From assembly GCA_015489185.1 (NCBI GenBank), contig WGAE01000272.1:1-6675 (forward strand): a DNA stretch of 6,675 bases, in the 5' to 3' direction. This document shows, piece by piece, positions 1 through 6,619 of the stretch. The notes below the pieces were generated by a model. It saw nothing but the letters and a program-made list of their open reading frames with translations. It was not told the DNA's origin and ran no database searches. The DNA is from Campylobacterales bacterium. GTDB lineage: Bacteria > Campylobacterota > Campylobacteria > Campylobacterales > QNZT01. The position numbers were made by a program, and so were the translations under genes. Each line of letters begins with the position of its first letter. The stretch's first letter is position 1.

Positions 1-926
1 CCGATACCGTCGATAAAAGAGCCTCCCAGTACGACCACATCCGCTATGGCATAGATATCTACCAATACTCCCATTTTATCGACAAGTACGATATCCTGCG
101 TCAGTGTTGCATCCTGACTGAATCTGGCAAAAGACAACCCCTTCTGTGCAGCGATCTTTTCCAACAACTGCCCTACCGCCTCAAAACGCTCAGGATGTCT
201 CGGCACGACAATCACCCTACGCCCTTGATATAACCGCAAATGTGAGAGCAACAGCGCCTCTTCCTTTTCATGGGTACTTGCCAGCACAACGGTTTCCCCC
301 TCTGGTTTGGGCAACTGCATTTTCGGTTTGAGTGGACGGTACGCTTTGATATTTCCCGTCACCTCCACCCTTTTGGCACCCAACGCCTCCAGACGCTTTT
401 TATCTTTTTGGCTCTGAGCGAAGACGATATCGATATTTTCAAAGATACGCCGGTAAAAACGACGAAAAAACAGATAACGTCGATATGAGCGATCCGAAAT
501 GCGTGCGTTGAGCAAAAAAACGGGCATTCCCCGCTTCTTCGCCGTATAAAAGAGCATATACCACAACTCCGCTTCGAGTACCACCAGCGCTTTTTGCGGT
601 CTGATCCAGAAGGGTAAAAAAATCTCAAAAGGAAGAAACCGTCGCTCCGCGGCAATCTCTCCCGCCGCCTCATAACCCGTATCGGTCACGACCGTAACAT
701 TGACCGGTTCATCCAGCATTGCAACGACCGCTTCAAGCGCTTTGACCTCTCCGAATGAACAGGCATGAAACCACAGACGCCTCTCCTGAAACGGCGGATT
801 ACGCCACAGAAAAAAACGTGCGGGTACGGAACGACGATATTTAGGATAGAAAATCAGCAGCAGTAAAAAAGGGACGGCAATAACATAAAGCGCCGCCCCG
901 ATCAGCAGATAAAAAAAGGCAAACAC
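1..926 (-). CDS. waaA: 3-deoxy-D-manno-octulosonic acid (Kdo) transferase, 3' end cut by window edge
   Basis: Inner-membrane glycosyltransferase that adds Kdo from CMP-Kdo to the lipid A precursor, the first step of lipopolysaccharide core assembly. Read from the GTG at 924-926, 308 codons are present. Residues 2-27 form an N-terminal hydrophobic anchor. WFHACSFGE follows at 52-60, with E60 at the place of the family's catalytic glutamate. Further motifs are LEAELW (117-122), NARISDRS (140-147), a PRHPERF motif near 256, and GGSFIDGIG at the very edge, where the family has its GGS...GGHN loop. The usual length is about 380-425 residues, so roughly 75-115 C-terminal residues lie outside the window. 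Start choice: the frame is closed by TAA (939-941), which is also the stop of the preceding gene, and GTG is the first usual start after it. I see no Shine-Dalgarno sequence, so translational coupling to the gene 12 bases upstream is likely. Function is confident; the start is moderately so. Confidence 0.93.
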   Translation of the reverse strand, partial: MFAFFYLLIGAALYVIAVPFLLLLIFYPKYRRSVPARFFLWRNPPFQERRLWFHACSFGEVKALEAVVAMLDEPVNVTVVTDTGYEAAGEIAAERRFLPFEIFLPFWIRPQKALVVLEAELWYMLFYTAKKRGMPVFLLNARISDRSYRRYLFFRRFYRRIFENIDIVFAQSQKDKKRLEALGAKRVEVTGNIKAYRPLKPKMQLPKPEGETVVLASTHEKEEALLLSHLRLYQGRRVIVVPRHPERFEAVGQLLEKIAAQKGLSFARFSQDATLTQDIVLVDKMGVLVDIYAIADVVVLGGSFIDGI

Positions 927-938
927 CGTAAAGTGCGC

Positions 939-1688
939 TTAGAGGCTCGCGCTCTCCTCAGCCTCTTCCTCTTCGTTTTTGAACTGAGATTCCAGATAGA
1001 GGATTCTGCCGCAGTGCGGACATGAAGTGATCTCTTCCCCTTTGATCACATTGGCGTACGTATGGTCGTTAATACGCATATAACACCCGTAACACGCCTG
1101 TTTGCGTACCGGAACAACTGCCGTATTTTTCGCCCATCGTCTGATTTTCTCATAATAAACGATGATATTTTGATTCATCTCGGAAAGCAGTTTCTGTTTC
1201 TCTTCGAAAATCTTCAGGCGCTCCTGCTCGATCTCCGCGACCTTCGCTTCGGTCTCTTTTTCAAGTGCGTCGATCTCCTCCTGCAACGCGTCGATTTTCG
1301 CTTTCGCCTCTTCGATCATCTCTTTTTTCTGATCCGCCAGTTTCTCAAGTCTCTCGATCTCTTCGTTGGCAAACGCTACCTGTTCCTTGGCAATCTCCTC
1401 TTCGAGTTGCAACGCTTTGAGCTCTTTTTCACTTTTGATCGCCGCACTCTTTTGATCGAACGATTTGAGTTTCTCGTTCAGCTCCGCAAGGTGCATCTCG
1501 TTTTTGCGGCGCTTTTGTTCGATATCCGCCAACTCTTCTTCATACTGCGCAATCTGATTTTCAAGATTTTTTTTCGCCTGAAGTTTGGCGTCCAGTCCGG
1601 ATCGGATCTGTGCGATTTTGGGCTCAAACGCATCGATCTCTTTATCAATCTGCGCCAGTTTTACAAGCTGTTCGATGTATGGATTCAT
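939..1688 (-). CDS. flgZ: HP0958-type coiled-coil C4 zinc-ribbon protein (FlgZ-like)
   Basis: A 249-residue protein with two parts. Residues about 5-185 are a long, charged, heptad-rich coiled coil full of Glu, Lys, Leu and Ile. Residues 199-231 form a zinc ribbon with C199-x2-C202 and C223-x2-C226. The family is DUF164/CT398-like; the H. pylori member HP0958 is reported as a chaperone that stabilises the flagellar sigma factor RpoN and also binds flaA mRNA. Length and domain order match that protein, so a cytoplasmic role in flagellar or sigma-54 control is the natural guess, but relatives occur in non-flagellated bacteria and the role here is inferred. The start ATG has an AAAGGA Shine-Dalgarno at 1699-1704, with a rather long 10-base spacer, embedded in the last two sense codons of the nif3-like gene. 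The intergenic gap is 7 bases. Both facts argue for cotranscription. The C-terminus is an acidic EEEEAEE tail. Confidence 0.9.
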   Translation of the reverse strand: MNPYIEQLVKLAQIDKEIDAFEPKIAQIRSGLDAKLQAKKNLENQIAQYEEELADIEQKRRKNEMHLAELNEKLKSFDQKSAAIKSEKELKALQLEEEIAKEQVAFANEEIERLEKLADQKKEMIEEAKAKIDALQEEIDALEKETEAKVAEIEQERLKIFEEKQKLLSEMNQNIIVYYEKIRRWAKNTAVVPVRKQACYGCYMRINDHTYANVIKGEEITSCPHCGRILYLESQFKNEEEEAEESASL

Positions 1689-1695
1689 TGTCTGC

Positions 1696-2424
1696 TTATC
1701 CTTTGATGTAGCGAAATGGATTCTTGGAATTCGCGATTATACCATTTAAACCCTTATTTTGCAACTCTCTTCGCAGTGACACCGCGAAATAGCGCTCGCT
1801 TTCGTAGTGCCCGATGTCGATGAGCGCTTTACCCTCCTCTTTTGCCGCCAGTGCTTCATGGTATTTTATATCACCCGTCAGCAGGCAGTCCGCCCGAAGC
1901 TCAGGCAGCAGACTCGCCCCCGCTCCGGTACAAAGCGCCGCACGCGATACGAAATCGCACCCCGCAACCGTCCGTATCACCGAAAGTCCCAGCTTCTCTC
2001 CCACTTCTGCGGCAAATATTTCAAAAGGTTTTTCGACACGAAAATAGGCAAGATACCCCTCCACCTCTTCGGTTTCATAACCGAGCACCTCTTCGAGCAC
2101 ATAACGATTCAAATGTGTCTGATCATAGTTGGTATGCATCGCGATGATCGCAATATCCTTTTTGATTGCTTCACGCAGAATATTGGAAGGATATTTCCTA
2201 AAATCGACTTGCTTAAGCCCTTTGAAGATCAGCGGATGGTGCACGATCAACACACTTCCGGGCTCCAGTTTCGCAATCATCTCCGCTTCGATATCGAGAC
2301 TCAGATAGATCGTACCGATCTTTTGATCCATCTCTCCCAGAATCAAACCGCTGTTATCCCAGCTATCCTGCATCTCGAACGGACTCAGTTCATCGAGTAT
2401 CGCATAGAGTTCTCTCAGCTTCAT
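1696..2424 (-). CDS. Nif3-like dinuclear metal-centre protein
   Basis: A 242-residue member of the Nif3/YbgI (DUF34) family, cytoplasmic proteins that form toroidal hexamers and bind two metal ions per subunit. A GTP cyclohydrolase I type 2 name is common in databases but the function is not settled. Family landmarks are all visible: WDNSGL at 22-27, VHHP at 61-64 (H62 and H63), HTNYD at 97-101 (H97 and D101), and DIGHYESE at 203-210 (H206 and E210), which together supply the metal ligands. The length fits the short form of the family without the large inserted middle domain. The ATG at 2422-2424 has AAGGGG four bases upstream (2429-2434). An extended -10 promoter candidate lies just before it. 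The order Nif3, zinc-ribbon protein, KdtA is the one I recall from Helicobacter and Campylobacter, where glyQ rather than dsbD precedes it. Family assignment is sure; biological role is not. Confidence 0.92.
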   Translation of the reverse strand: MKLRELYAILDELSPFEMQDSWDNSGLILGEMDQKIGTIYLSLDIEAEMIAKLEPGSVLIVHHPLIFKGLKQVDFRKYPSNILREAIKKDIAIIAMHTNYDQTHLNRYVLEEVLGYETEEVEGYLAYFRVEKPFEIFAAEVGEKLGLSVIRTVAGCDFVSRAALCTGAGASLLPELRADCLLTGDIKYHEALAAKEEGKALIDIGHYESERYFAVSLRRELQNKGLNGIIANSKNPFRYIKG

Positions 2425-2428
2425 AAAA

Positions 2429-2434
2429 CCCCTT
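2429..2434 (-). promoter_or_regulatory. Ribosome binding site of the nif3-like gene
   Basis: AAGGGG on the minus strand, four bases before the ATG at 2422-2424. The spacing is short but the purine run is strong, and it supports this start. Confidence 0.6.
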
Positions 2435-2451
2435 TTTCGACATTTAATGAC

Positions 2452-2460
2452 AGTATACCA
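2452..2460 (-). promoter_or_regulatory. Candidate extended -10 promoter for the nif3-flgZ-waaA block
   Basis: The minus strand reads TGGTATACT, a TGN extension plus a -10 hexamer TATACT (2452-2457), 27 bases before the nif3-like start codon. No convincing -35 hexamer is visible, which is common in Campylobacterota. It lies in the 56-base gap after dsbD and would let the housekeeping block be transcribed independently of the copper/thiol genes. It is a single motif match and remains tentative. Confidence 0.4.
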
Positions 2461-2480
2461 TCAAAGCGCCTGCGAACATC

Positions 2481-3872
2481 TTACTCCGCCATCATCTCCA
2501 ACATATCGTAGAACTCCTCCGGGCTTTGGTAACCGTAGATGCGATTCCCTTCGATCTCCTTTCCTTCCCTGTTAAAAAAGATAAACGTCGGCGGTCCGAA
2601 AACATGGAACTTTCGGCGAATCTCCTGGCGTTTTTCATCCGATTTGTCGGTCATATTGATATGTAACGCTACATACTCTCTTTGCAATATCTCTCTGACA
2701 GCGGGATCTTTGAAAGTAATCGCTTTGTACTTTTTACATGAACCGCAAAAGTCGTTTGAAAAAAAGAGAATCGCCATTTTACGGGATTGTCGCGCTTCAT
2801 GAAGCTTTTTTTGCAGTGTCTGAAGCGAATCGACCTCTTCAAAAGGCATGCTATTTGACACGACATTGTGCGTATCCGTTGACCGTTGCACCAGCGCCGG
2901 GGCGGTCGGGAACGGATGCAAAAAATCTTCCCGTCCGGAGATACCCCCTATCATCCATAAAAGCCCCCAGATAAAAAGCACAATCCCCACACCTTTTCGA
3001 AACGTCAACCATCCGGTATGCCCCTTTTCCAGCGGTTCAAACGCACCCAGATAGACACTGAGCACTACCGCAAACATTCCCCAGACCAGTAACGGCGGAA
3101 GCAAAGAGAGTTCGTTAAAAAAGTAGAGTGCCGTCGCCAGCAACAACACACCGAACAGATGTTTGACCAAATCCATCCATGCACCCGCTTTGGGCAACAA
3201 TTGCCCCATACCCACCCCGATAACCAGCAGCGGCACACCCATACCGAGCGCCATAAAGAACATCGTCACCGCACCCAGCCACGCCGAACCTTTGGCAATC
3301 GCCACCCCCAGAAATGCGATCAAAATCGGCGAAACACACGCACCGATAATCAGTGCGGAGATGAGCCCGAGCAAAAACACCGTCGCTACTTTGCCGCCTT
3401 TGATATCGCCCGAAGCACTGCTTAGTTTCGATTGCAGCGAGGCAGGTAATTGGATAGTAAAAAGCCCGAACATCGAAAGCGCCATTGCCCCAAAGAGCAG
3501 ACTTACCAACCCGATCACCCATCTGTTTTCGAAATAGGATTGCAGCTGTTCACCCGTTGCTCCTGCCAGCGCACCCATCGCCGCATACGTGACCGCCGTA
3601 CCGAGCACATAGGAAAGTGACAGAAAAAACGCCCGACGCTTCGTAATCCCCTTTCCCTGCCCGACAATAATACTCGACAAAATCGGCACCATCGGCAATA
3701 CACACGGCGTAAATGTCAAAAAGAGTCCCGCCGTAAAAGAGCCGGCGATCAGTGTCGCCAACCCCTGATCTGCTGAAATACTCTGCATACCATATAAAAC
3801 AGATACACCCCAGACTGATAATAACAATCCGAAAATCGCTTTTTTCCTTTTGCAAGCCGTTTGGTCAAACAT
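2481..3872 (-). CDS. dsbD: DsbD-type thiol:disulfide interchange protein lacking the N-terminal alpha domain
   Basis: Inner-membrane reductase that passes electrons from cytoplasmic thioredoxin to periplasmic thiols. Numbered from the ATG at 3870-3872 (463 residues), residues 12-29 form a signal-anchor-like helix. About 37-312 is the CcdA-like polytopic domain, with Cys57 in FTPCVLP and Cys179 in GACVSP, the pair expected to carry the transmembrane disulfide. A linker leads to a thioredoxin-fold domain (about 345-463) with FCGSCKK (Cys376, Cys379) and the cis-proline region GPPTFIFF. The FxDPxVREIL stretch after the active site is typical of the DsbD gamma domain. E. coli DsbD (about 565 residues) has an extra immunoglobulin-like alpha domain at its N-terminus; it is absent here. 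Start choice: AGGA at 3880-3883 is 7 bases from this ATG and 4 from another ATG one codon earlier. A TTG further up (3927-3929) would put the promoter inside the gene. The copper oxidase upstream suggests a ScsB-like role in copper stress (inference). Confidence 0.9.
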   Translation of the reverse strand: MFDQTACKRKKAIFGLLLSVWGVSVLYGMQSISADQGLATLIAGSFTAGLFLTFTPCVLPMVPILSSIIVGQGKGITKRRAFFLSLSYVLGTAVTYAAMGALAGATGEQLQSYFENRWVIGLVSLLFGAMALSMFGLFTIQLPASLQSKLSSASGDIKGGKVATVFLLGLISALIIGACVSPILIAFLGVAIAKGSAWLGAVTMFFMALGMGVPLLVIGVGMGQLLPKAGAWMDLVKHLFGVLLLATALYFFNELSLLPPLLVWGMFAVVLSVYLGAFEPLEKGHTGWLTFRKGVGIVLFIWGLLWMIGGISGREDFLHPFPTAPALVQRSTDTHNVVSNSMPFEEVDSLQTLQKKLHEARQSRKMAILFFSNDFCGSCKKYKAITFKDPAVREILQREYVALHINMTDKSDEKRQEIRRKFHVFGPPTFIFFNREGKEIEGNRIYGYQSPEEFYDMLEMMAE

Positions 3873-3879
3873 CATGAAG

Positions 3880-3883
3880 TCCT
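3880..3883 (-). promoter_or_regulatory. Ribosome binding site deciding the dsbD start
   Basis: AGGA on the minus strand lies 7 bases before the second of two adjacent ATG codons (3870-3872) and 4 bases before the first (3873-3875). The spacing favours the second, but either is possible; the two proteins differ by one methionine. Confidence 0.6.
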
Positions 3884-3905
3884 GAGATTGATTTTGTTCT
3901 AAAAG

Positions 3906-3938
3906 ATTATAGTATAGATGTGTGTACAAAGTGTGTAT
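3906..3938 (-). promoter_or_regulatory. dsbD promoter with tandem 11-base-spaced operator half-sites
   Basis: On the minus strand ATACAC (3933-3938), five bases, GTACAC (3922-3927), ten bases, then a perfect -10 hexamer TATAAT (3906-3911). The predicted start of transcription falls near 3899, giving a short leader of about 27 bases to the ATG at 3872. No TTGACA-like -35 is present at the normal distance; the half-sites occupy that region. The same geometry occurs before the multicopper oxidase gene at 6620-6652. Direct repeats with an 11-base period beside the -10 box resemble binding sites of OmpR/PhoB-type response regulators. The regulator itself is not in the window. Confidence 0.6.
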
Positions 3939-3945
3939 AGAAAGC

Positions 3946-3969
3946 GAGGAAGAAGCGATCTTCTTCCTC
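3946..3969 (-). terminator. Hairpin terminator after the multicopper oxidase gene
   Basis: A perfect 10-base-pair inverted repeat (GAGGAAGAAG at 3946-3955, its complement at 3960-3969) with a four-base loop begins 16 bases past the oxidase stop codon. On the minus strand it is followed by GCTTTCTAT, a short and interrupted U-tract, so it fits a rho-independent terminator of moderate strength. The plus-strand side has no T-run, in keeping with minus-strand use. It separates the oxidase from the dsbD promoter. Partial read-through into dsbD is possible. Confidence 0.7.
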
Positions 3970-3985
3970 TAAAGGGCGTAAAAGA

Positions 3986-6589
3986 TTAGTTGCCGACGTT
4001 ACCGGTCGGTCCGACACGAAAATAGCCCATCATTCCGGCATCTTCATGTTCGAGGATGTGACAATGGTACATATAGTCTCCCTGATTGACCTCTTCAAAT
4101 TTGGCAATGACTCTGACACTCTCGCCCGGTTGCACGAGAAATGTATCTTTCCATCCCAGATCGACACCCGAAGCAGGCACACCGTTTCTGTCCAAAATCT
4201 GATACTGCGTCGCATGTGCATGAAACGGATGCGCCATCGGAGACATATTTCTGATATTCCAGATTTCAACGGTATTGGCACTGACATACTCATCGACACG
4301 GTTGATATCGAAAAGTTTCCCGTTGATGACAAAACGCATATTCATACCTCCGCCGTTACCGTTCATGTTGCCGCTTCCCATATTGCCCATTCCACCGTGA
4401 AGCATCGACATAACAAACTCTCTTTCATGACCGAAATTCACGGCATCTTTTGCCTGAAGACGGTTAGAGATCTCCGCTTCCTGAGGTAACTGTGTATAAA
4501 GCGTCACATCATCCTGCACCGTTTGTGTGATATCAAATCGCATAACCACCAAGCCTTCCCCGGAACCTGCCATTCCCGGCATACTTCCCATTACACCGTT
4601 GTTTGTATCGGTATCATGACCGTTCATACCTCCCATGCCCTGCATGCCGCCGCCGGACATTCCGTCACCGCCGTTCATATTTCCCATACCGCCGTTCATG
4701 TTACCTGAACCGCCACTCATATTGCCGCCCTGCATACCACCATTCATATTGCCCATACCGTTCATCATACCCATCATATCGCCTTTTGACGGTCTGCTTA
4801 CAAGCAGCACTTTCGACGGTACGCTATCTTCCGAAAAGTCGACGACCAGCTCTACACGTTCAGCAGCCCCCAGCCGTATATGATCCACTTCAACAGGCTT
4901 TTCGAGCAAACCGCCGTCTGTCGCGACGATCGTAAATTTACGATTGTCCGAAAATGCAAAATCGTACGTTCTGGCATTGGAAACATTGTAAAGACGCAGA
5001 CGATATTTCGCCGTACCGACTTCCAGTTTCGGAACAACCGATCCGTTGACCAAAACAACATCTCCCAGCATCCCGTCGCTATCCATCTCCATCGTTTTAT
5101 ACTGCAATGTTCTTATACCGTTTTGTTTCGGTGCAAACCTTCTGTCCTGCACCAGCAAAACCACATCCCGTTCGCCCGAAGGCAACGCTTTGTCGGCTTC
5201 AAGCTGTCTGGAAATGTTATCCTCCAGCAAAAAGACCCCCGCAAGCCCCATATAAACCTGTTTTCCTGTCTGCATATCGGGATGGGGGTGGAACCAAAGC
5301 GGTGCCGCCGGCTGTTGCATCGTAAAAGTATAGAGTTTTTGCGTACCCGGTGCGACAGGAATATCCGGACCTCCGTCCATCACTGCGGGAATTTTGAACC
5401 CGTGCCAGTGAATCGTCGAATCCGCCTGCAGATGATTTTGAAAATGCAACTTCATCAACATCCCACGTTTGGCTTTGATAACCGGAGGCAACGCAAGCCG
5501 GTTATAACGCCACATCGGCGTAATCCACGAACCGTCTGGCGTCTCGATTGTCACATTTACATCTTCGTAGGCACCCAGTGTGTAGGTCGCCTGAGCATCG
5601 TTCGGATTACCGTCTTCATCGGAAAGAACAGGCAAAATATGCAACGACGGTAAAGTGTCGGATGCCAGATAACGCTGCATCTGTGCAGAGAGTTTTTGTT
5701 CCTTTTGCGTTTTATCGTTTTGTATCGCCGTTACATTAAAGCCCATCTTTTCAAGTTCCGCTATCTGCGCCTCTGTCAAATTTCCGTCACGCAATTTGGA
5801 TGTCGTCTCCTGAAACAACTTCATACGCGCCAGAGCATACTCCTGCGGAATTTTGACTGTTTTACCTTCCAGTTCGACGCCATCCGCTTTGCCGTCTTTC
5901 AAATCGTCACCCAACGCAGATAAAATATCAAACACACGTTCCGGCGCGACACCCAGTTCTCTGACCATTGTCGAATAAGCAATCGCACGATTTTTCGCAA
6001 ATGCTTCGGTACTATTTGATGGAATCGCTTTTGTCAGATCACCGCTTTTTGTAAATTTGTCACCGGATAATCCGGGCATCGGCGAAGAGTCTTTGATCAA
6101 AAAATCGTAAATAATCTTTTCCGCCTCTTTCTCCGCCGTTTGCGGATCATTTTGCTGCAACTTTGCCTTCACAAGTTCTGTATAGACCGTCGTTTCCGGA
6201 GTCAGCAAAACCGGTTGATCCGAAGATGCTATCTGTGTGATCTCCTCTTTGGTCAAAAATGTTTCCAATCCCTTCTCTTTGGGAACCGTCACCTCCTGCC
6301 CCGTCGCTTCATCCTTATAATGTCCGCCAAAACTTTTTAAAATATAGTAACGACTTTGCAATGCAATCTGTTTGAGTATGAACTTACCGCCATCGGTTTC
6401 AGCCCGTTTAACCACCGTACCGTTTGCATCGACCAGTTCAATCGTCGCGCCCGAAACAGCTCCTTTGACAACATTTCCCTGCAACGTAATACCCGACGAG
6501 GGTGCGTTGCTCCCTCCACATCCTGCCAGAAACGCTACCGTCCCGAACCATACGGAGTGTATCAACAGATTTTTAAAACTTTTATTCAT
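3986..6589 (-). CDS. Lipoprotein CueO-like multicopper oxidase with large N-terminal extension
   Basis: An 867-residue envelope oxidase, probably oxidising Cu(I) or another small substrate with O2 as acceptor. Residues 1-24 are a lipoprotein signal ending in the lipobox LAGC, with Cys24 lipidated. Glycine at +2 favours export to the outer membrane. Residues about 34-100 look like a carboxypeptidase-regulatory-like beta domain (GAVSGATIELVDANG). About 110-310 is mostly helical and unrecognised. The cupredoxin core runs from about 335. Type 2 copper ligands are H394 and H790. Type 3 ligands are H396, H434, H436, H792, H842 and H844. Type 1 ligands are H787, C843, H848 and M853. They sit in HWHG, WFHPH, HPFHAH and HCHILEHEDAGMM. 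Two Met/Gly/Asn-rich inserts (604-673 and 728-751) sit where CueO has its methionine-rich copper-binding segment. CueO is about 516 residues; the extension explains the difference. The start ATG is set by AAGGA six bases upstream and by the promoter at 6620. The substrate is inferred. Confidence 0.93.
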   Translation of the reverse strand: MNKSFKNLLIHSVWFGTVAFLAGCGGSNAPSSGITLQGNVVKGAVSGATIELVDANGTVVKRAETDGGKFILKQIALQSRYYILKSFGGHYKDEATGQEVTVPKEKGLETFLTKEEITQIASSDQPVLLTPETTVYTELVKAKLQQNDPQTAEKEAEKIIYDFLIKDSSPMPGLSGDKFTKSGDLTKAIPSNSTEAFAKNRAIAYSTMVRELGVAPERVFDILSALGDDLKDGKADGVELEGKTVKIPQEYALARMKLFQETTSKLRDGNLTEAQIAELEKMGFNVTAIQNDKTQKEQKLSAQMQRYLASDTLPSLHILPVLSDEDGNPNDAQATYTLGAYEDVNVTIETPDGSWITPMWRYNRLALPPVIKAKRGMLMKLHFQNHLQADSTIHWHGFKIPAVMDGGPDIPVAPGTQKLYTFTMQQPAAPLWFHPHPDMQTGKQVYMGLAGVFLLEDNISRQLEADKALPSGERDVVLLVQDRRFAPKQNGIRTLQYKTMEMDSDGMLGDVVLVNGSVVPKLEVGTAKYRLRLYNVSNARTYDFAFSDNRKFTIVATDGGLLEKPVEVDHIRLGAAERVELVVDFSEDSVPSKVLLVSRPSKGDMMGMMNGMGNMNGGMQGGNMSGGSGNMNGGMGNMNGGDGMSGGGMQGMGGMNGHDTDTNNGVMGSMPGMAGSGEGLVVMRFDITQTVQDDVTLYTQLPQEAEISNRLQAKDAVNFGHEREFVMSMLHGGMGNMGSGNMNGNGGGMNMRFVINGKLFDINRVDEYVSANTVEIWNIRNMSPMAHPFHAHATQYQILDRNGVPASGVDLGWKDTFLVQPGESVRVIAKFEEVNQGDYMYHCHILEHEDAGMMGYFRVGPTGNVGN
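4337..4408 (-). other. Second methionine-rich segment of the multicopper oxidase
   Basis: It codes for residues 728-751 of the oxidase, rich in Met, Gly and Asn (HGGMGNMGSGNMNG), just before the final cupredoxin domain. With the longer segment upstream it frames a possible Cu(I)-recruiting surface, as known for the CueO methionine-rich insert. Function is inferred from composition and position. Confidence 0.6.
4571..4780 (-). other. Main methionine-rich insert of the multicopper oxidase
   Basis: It codes for residues 604-673, about 70 residues with roughly 18 methionines among glycine and asparagine, plus HDTD near the end. It falls between the second and third cupredoxin domains, where E. 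coli CueO carries its Met-rich helix and loop that binds extra Cu(I). Unlike CueO it is nearly free of histidine, so it looks built for soft Cu(I) or Ag(I) ligation by thioether sulphur (inference). Confidence 0.75.
4668..4757 (-). repeat. Imperfect 21-base tandem repeats inside the oxidase gene
   Basis: Four adjacent units at 4668-4688, 4689-4709, 4710-4736 and 4737-4757 resemble each other; three are 21 bases and one has a 6-base insertion. They encode variants of MGNMNGG, such as SGNMNGG and the nine-residue MQGGNMSGG. All unit lengths are multiples of three, so gain or loss of units would keep the frame. Confidence 0.65.
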
Positions 6590-6593
6590 ATTA

Positions 6594-6598
6594 AATCC
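6594..6598 (-). promoter_or_regulatory. Ribosome binding site of the multicopper oxidase
   Basis: AAGGA on the minus strand with a six-base spacer before the ATG at 6587-6589. The ideal spacing, together with the lipoprotein signal starting there, fixes this start over an in-frame ATG at 6668-6670. Confidence 0.8.
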
Positions 6599-6619
6599 TT
6601 TCAATAATTCAAAAACAAA

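Noticed and set aside
1062..1706. Plus-strand open frame (214 codons) antisense to flgZ, Leu/Phe-rich and membrane-like
   Set aside because: The hydrophobic look is the expected complement of Glu/Lys-rich coiled-coil codons (GAA/GAG and AAA read as TTC/CTC and TTT).
2440..2470. Possible terminator hairpin after dsbD, around the imperfect repeat ATGGTATACTGTCAT
   Set aside because: The stem would be about six pairs with two G-U pairs and a tiny loop, and no T-run follows directly; it is better read as an extended -10 promoter region.
1807..2511. Plus-strand open frame (234 codons) antisense to the nif3-like gene
   Set aside because: It is antisense to a gene whose family motifs are all intact; the translated product shows no domain and has shadow-like composition.
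3927..3929. In-frame TTG as an upstream start for dsbD, adding 19 residues
   Set aside because: It lies upstream of the TATAAT box and inside the operator half-site, lacks a ribosome site, and the added residues (YTHLYYNLLEQ...) do not improve the signal-anchor. ATG at 3872 has AGGA at good spacing.
4880..5653. Long plus-strand open frame (257 codons) antisense to the oxidase
   Set aside because: It is rich in Arg, His, Phe and Cys with no recognisable motif, is fully covered by a convincing minus-strand gene, and is a shadow frame of that gene.
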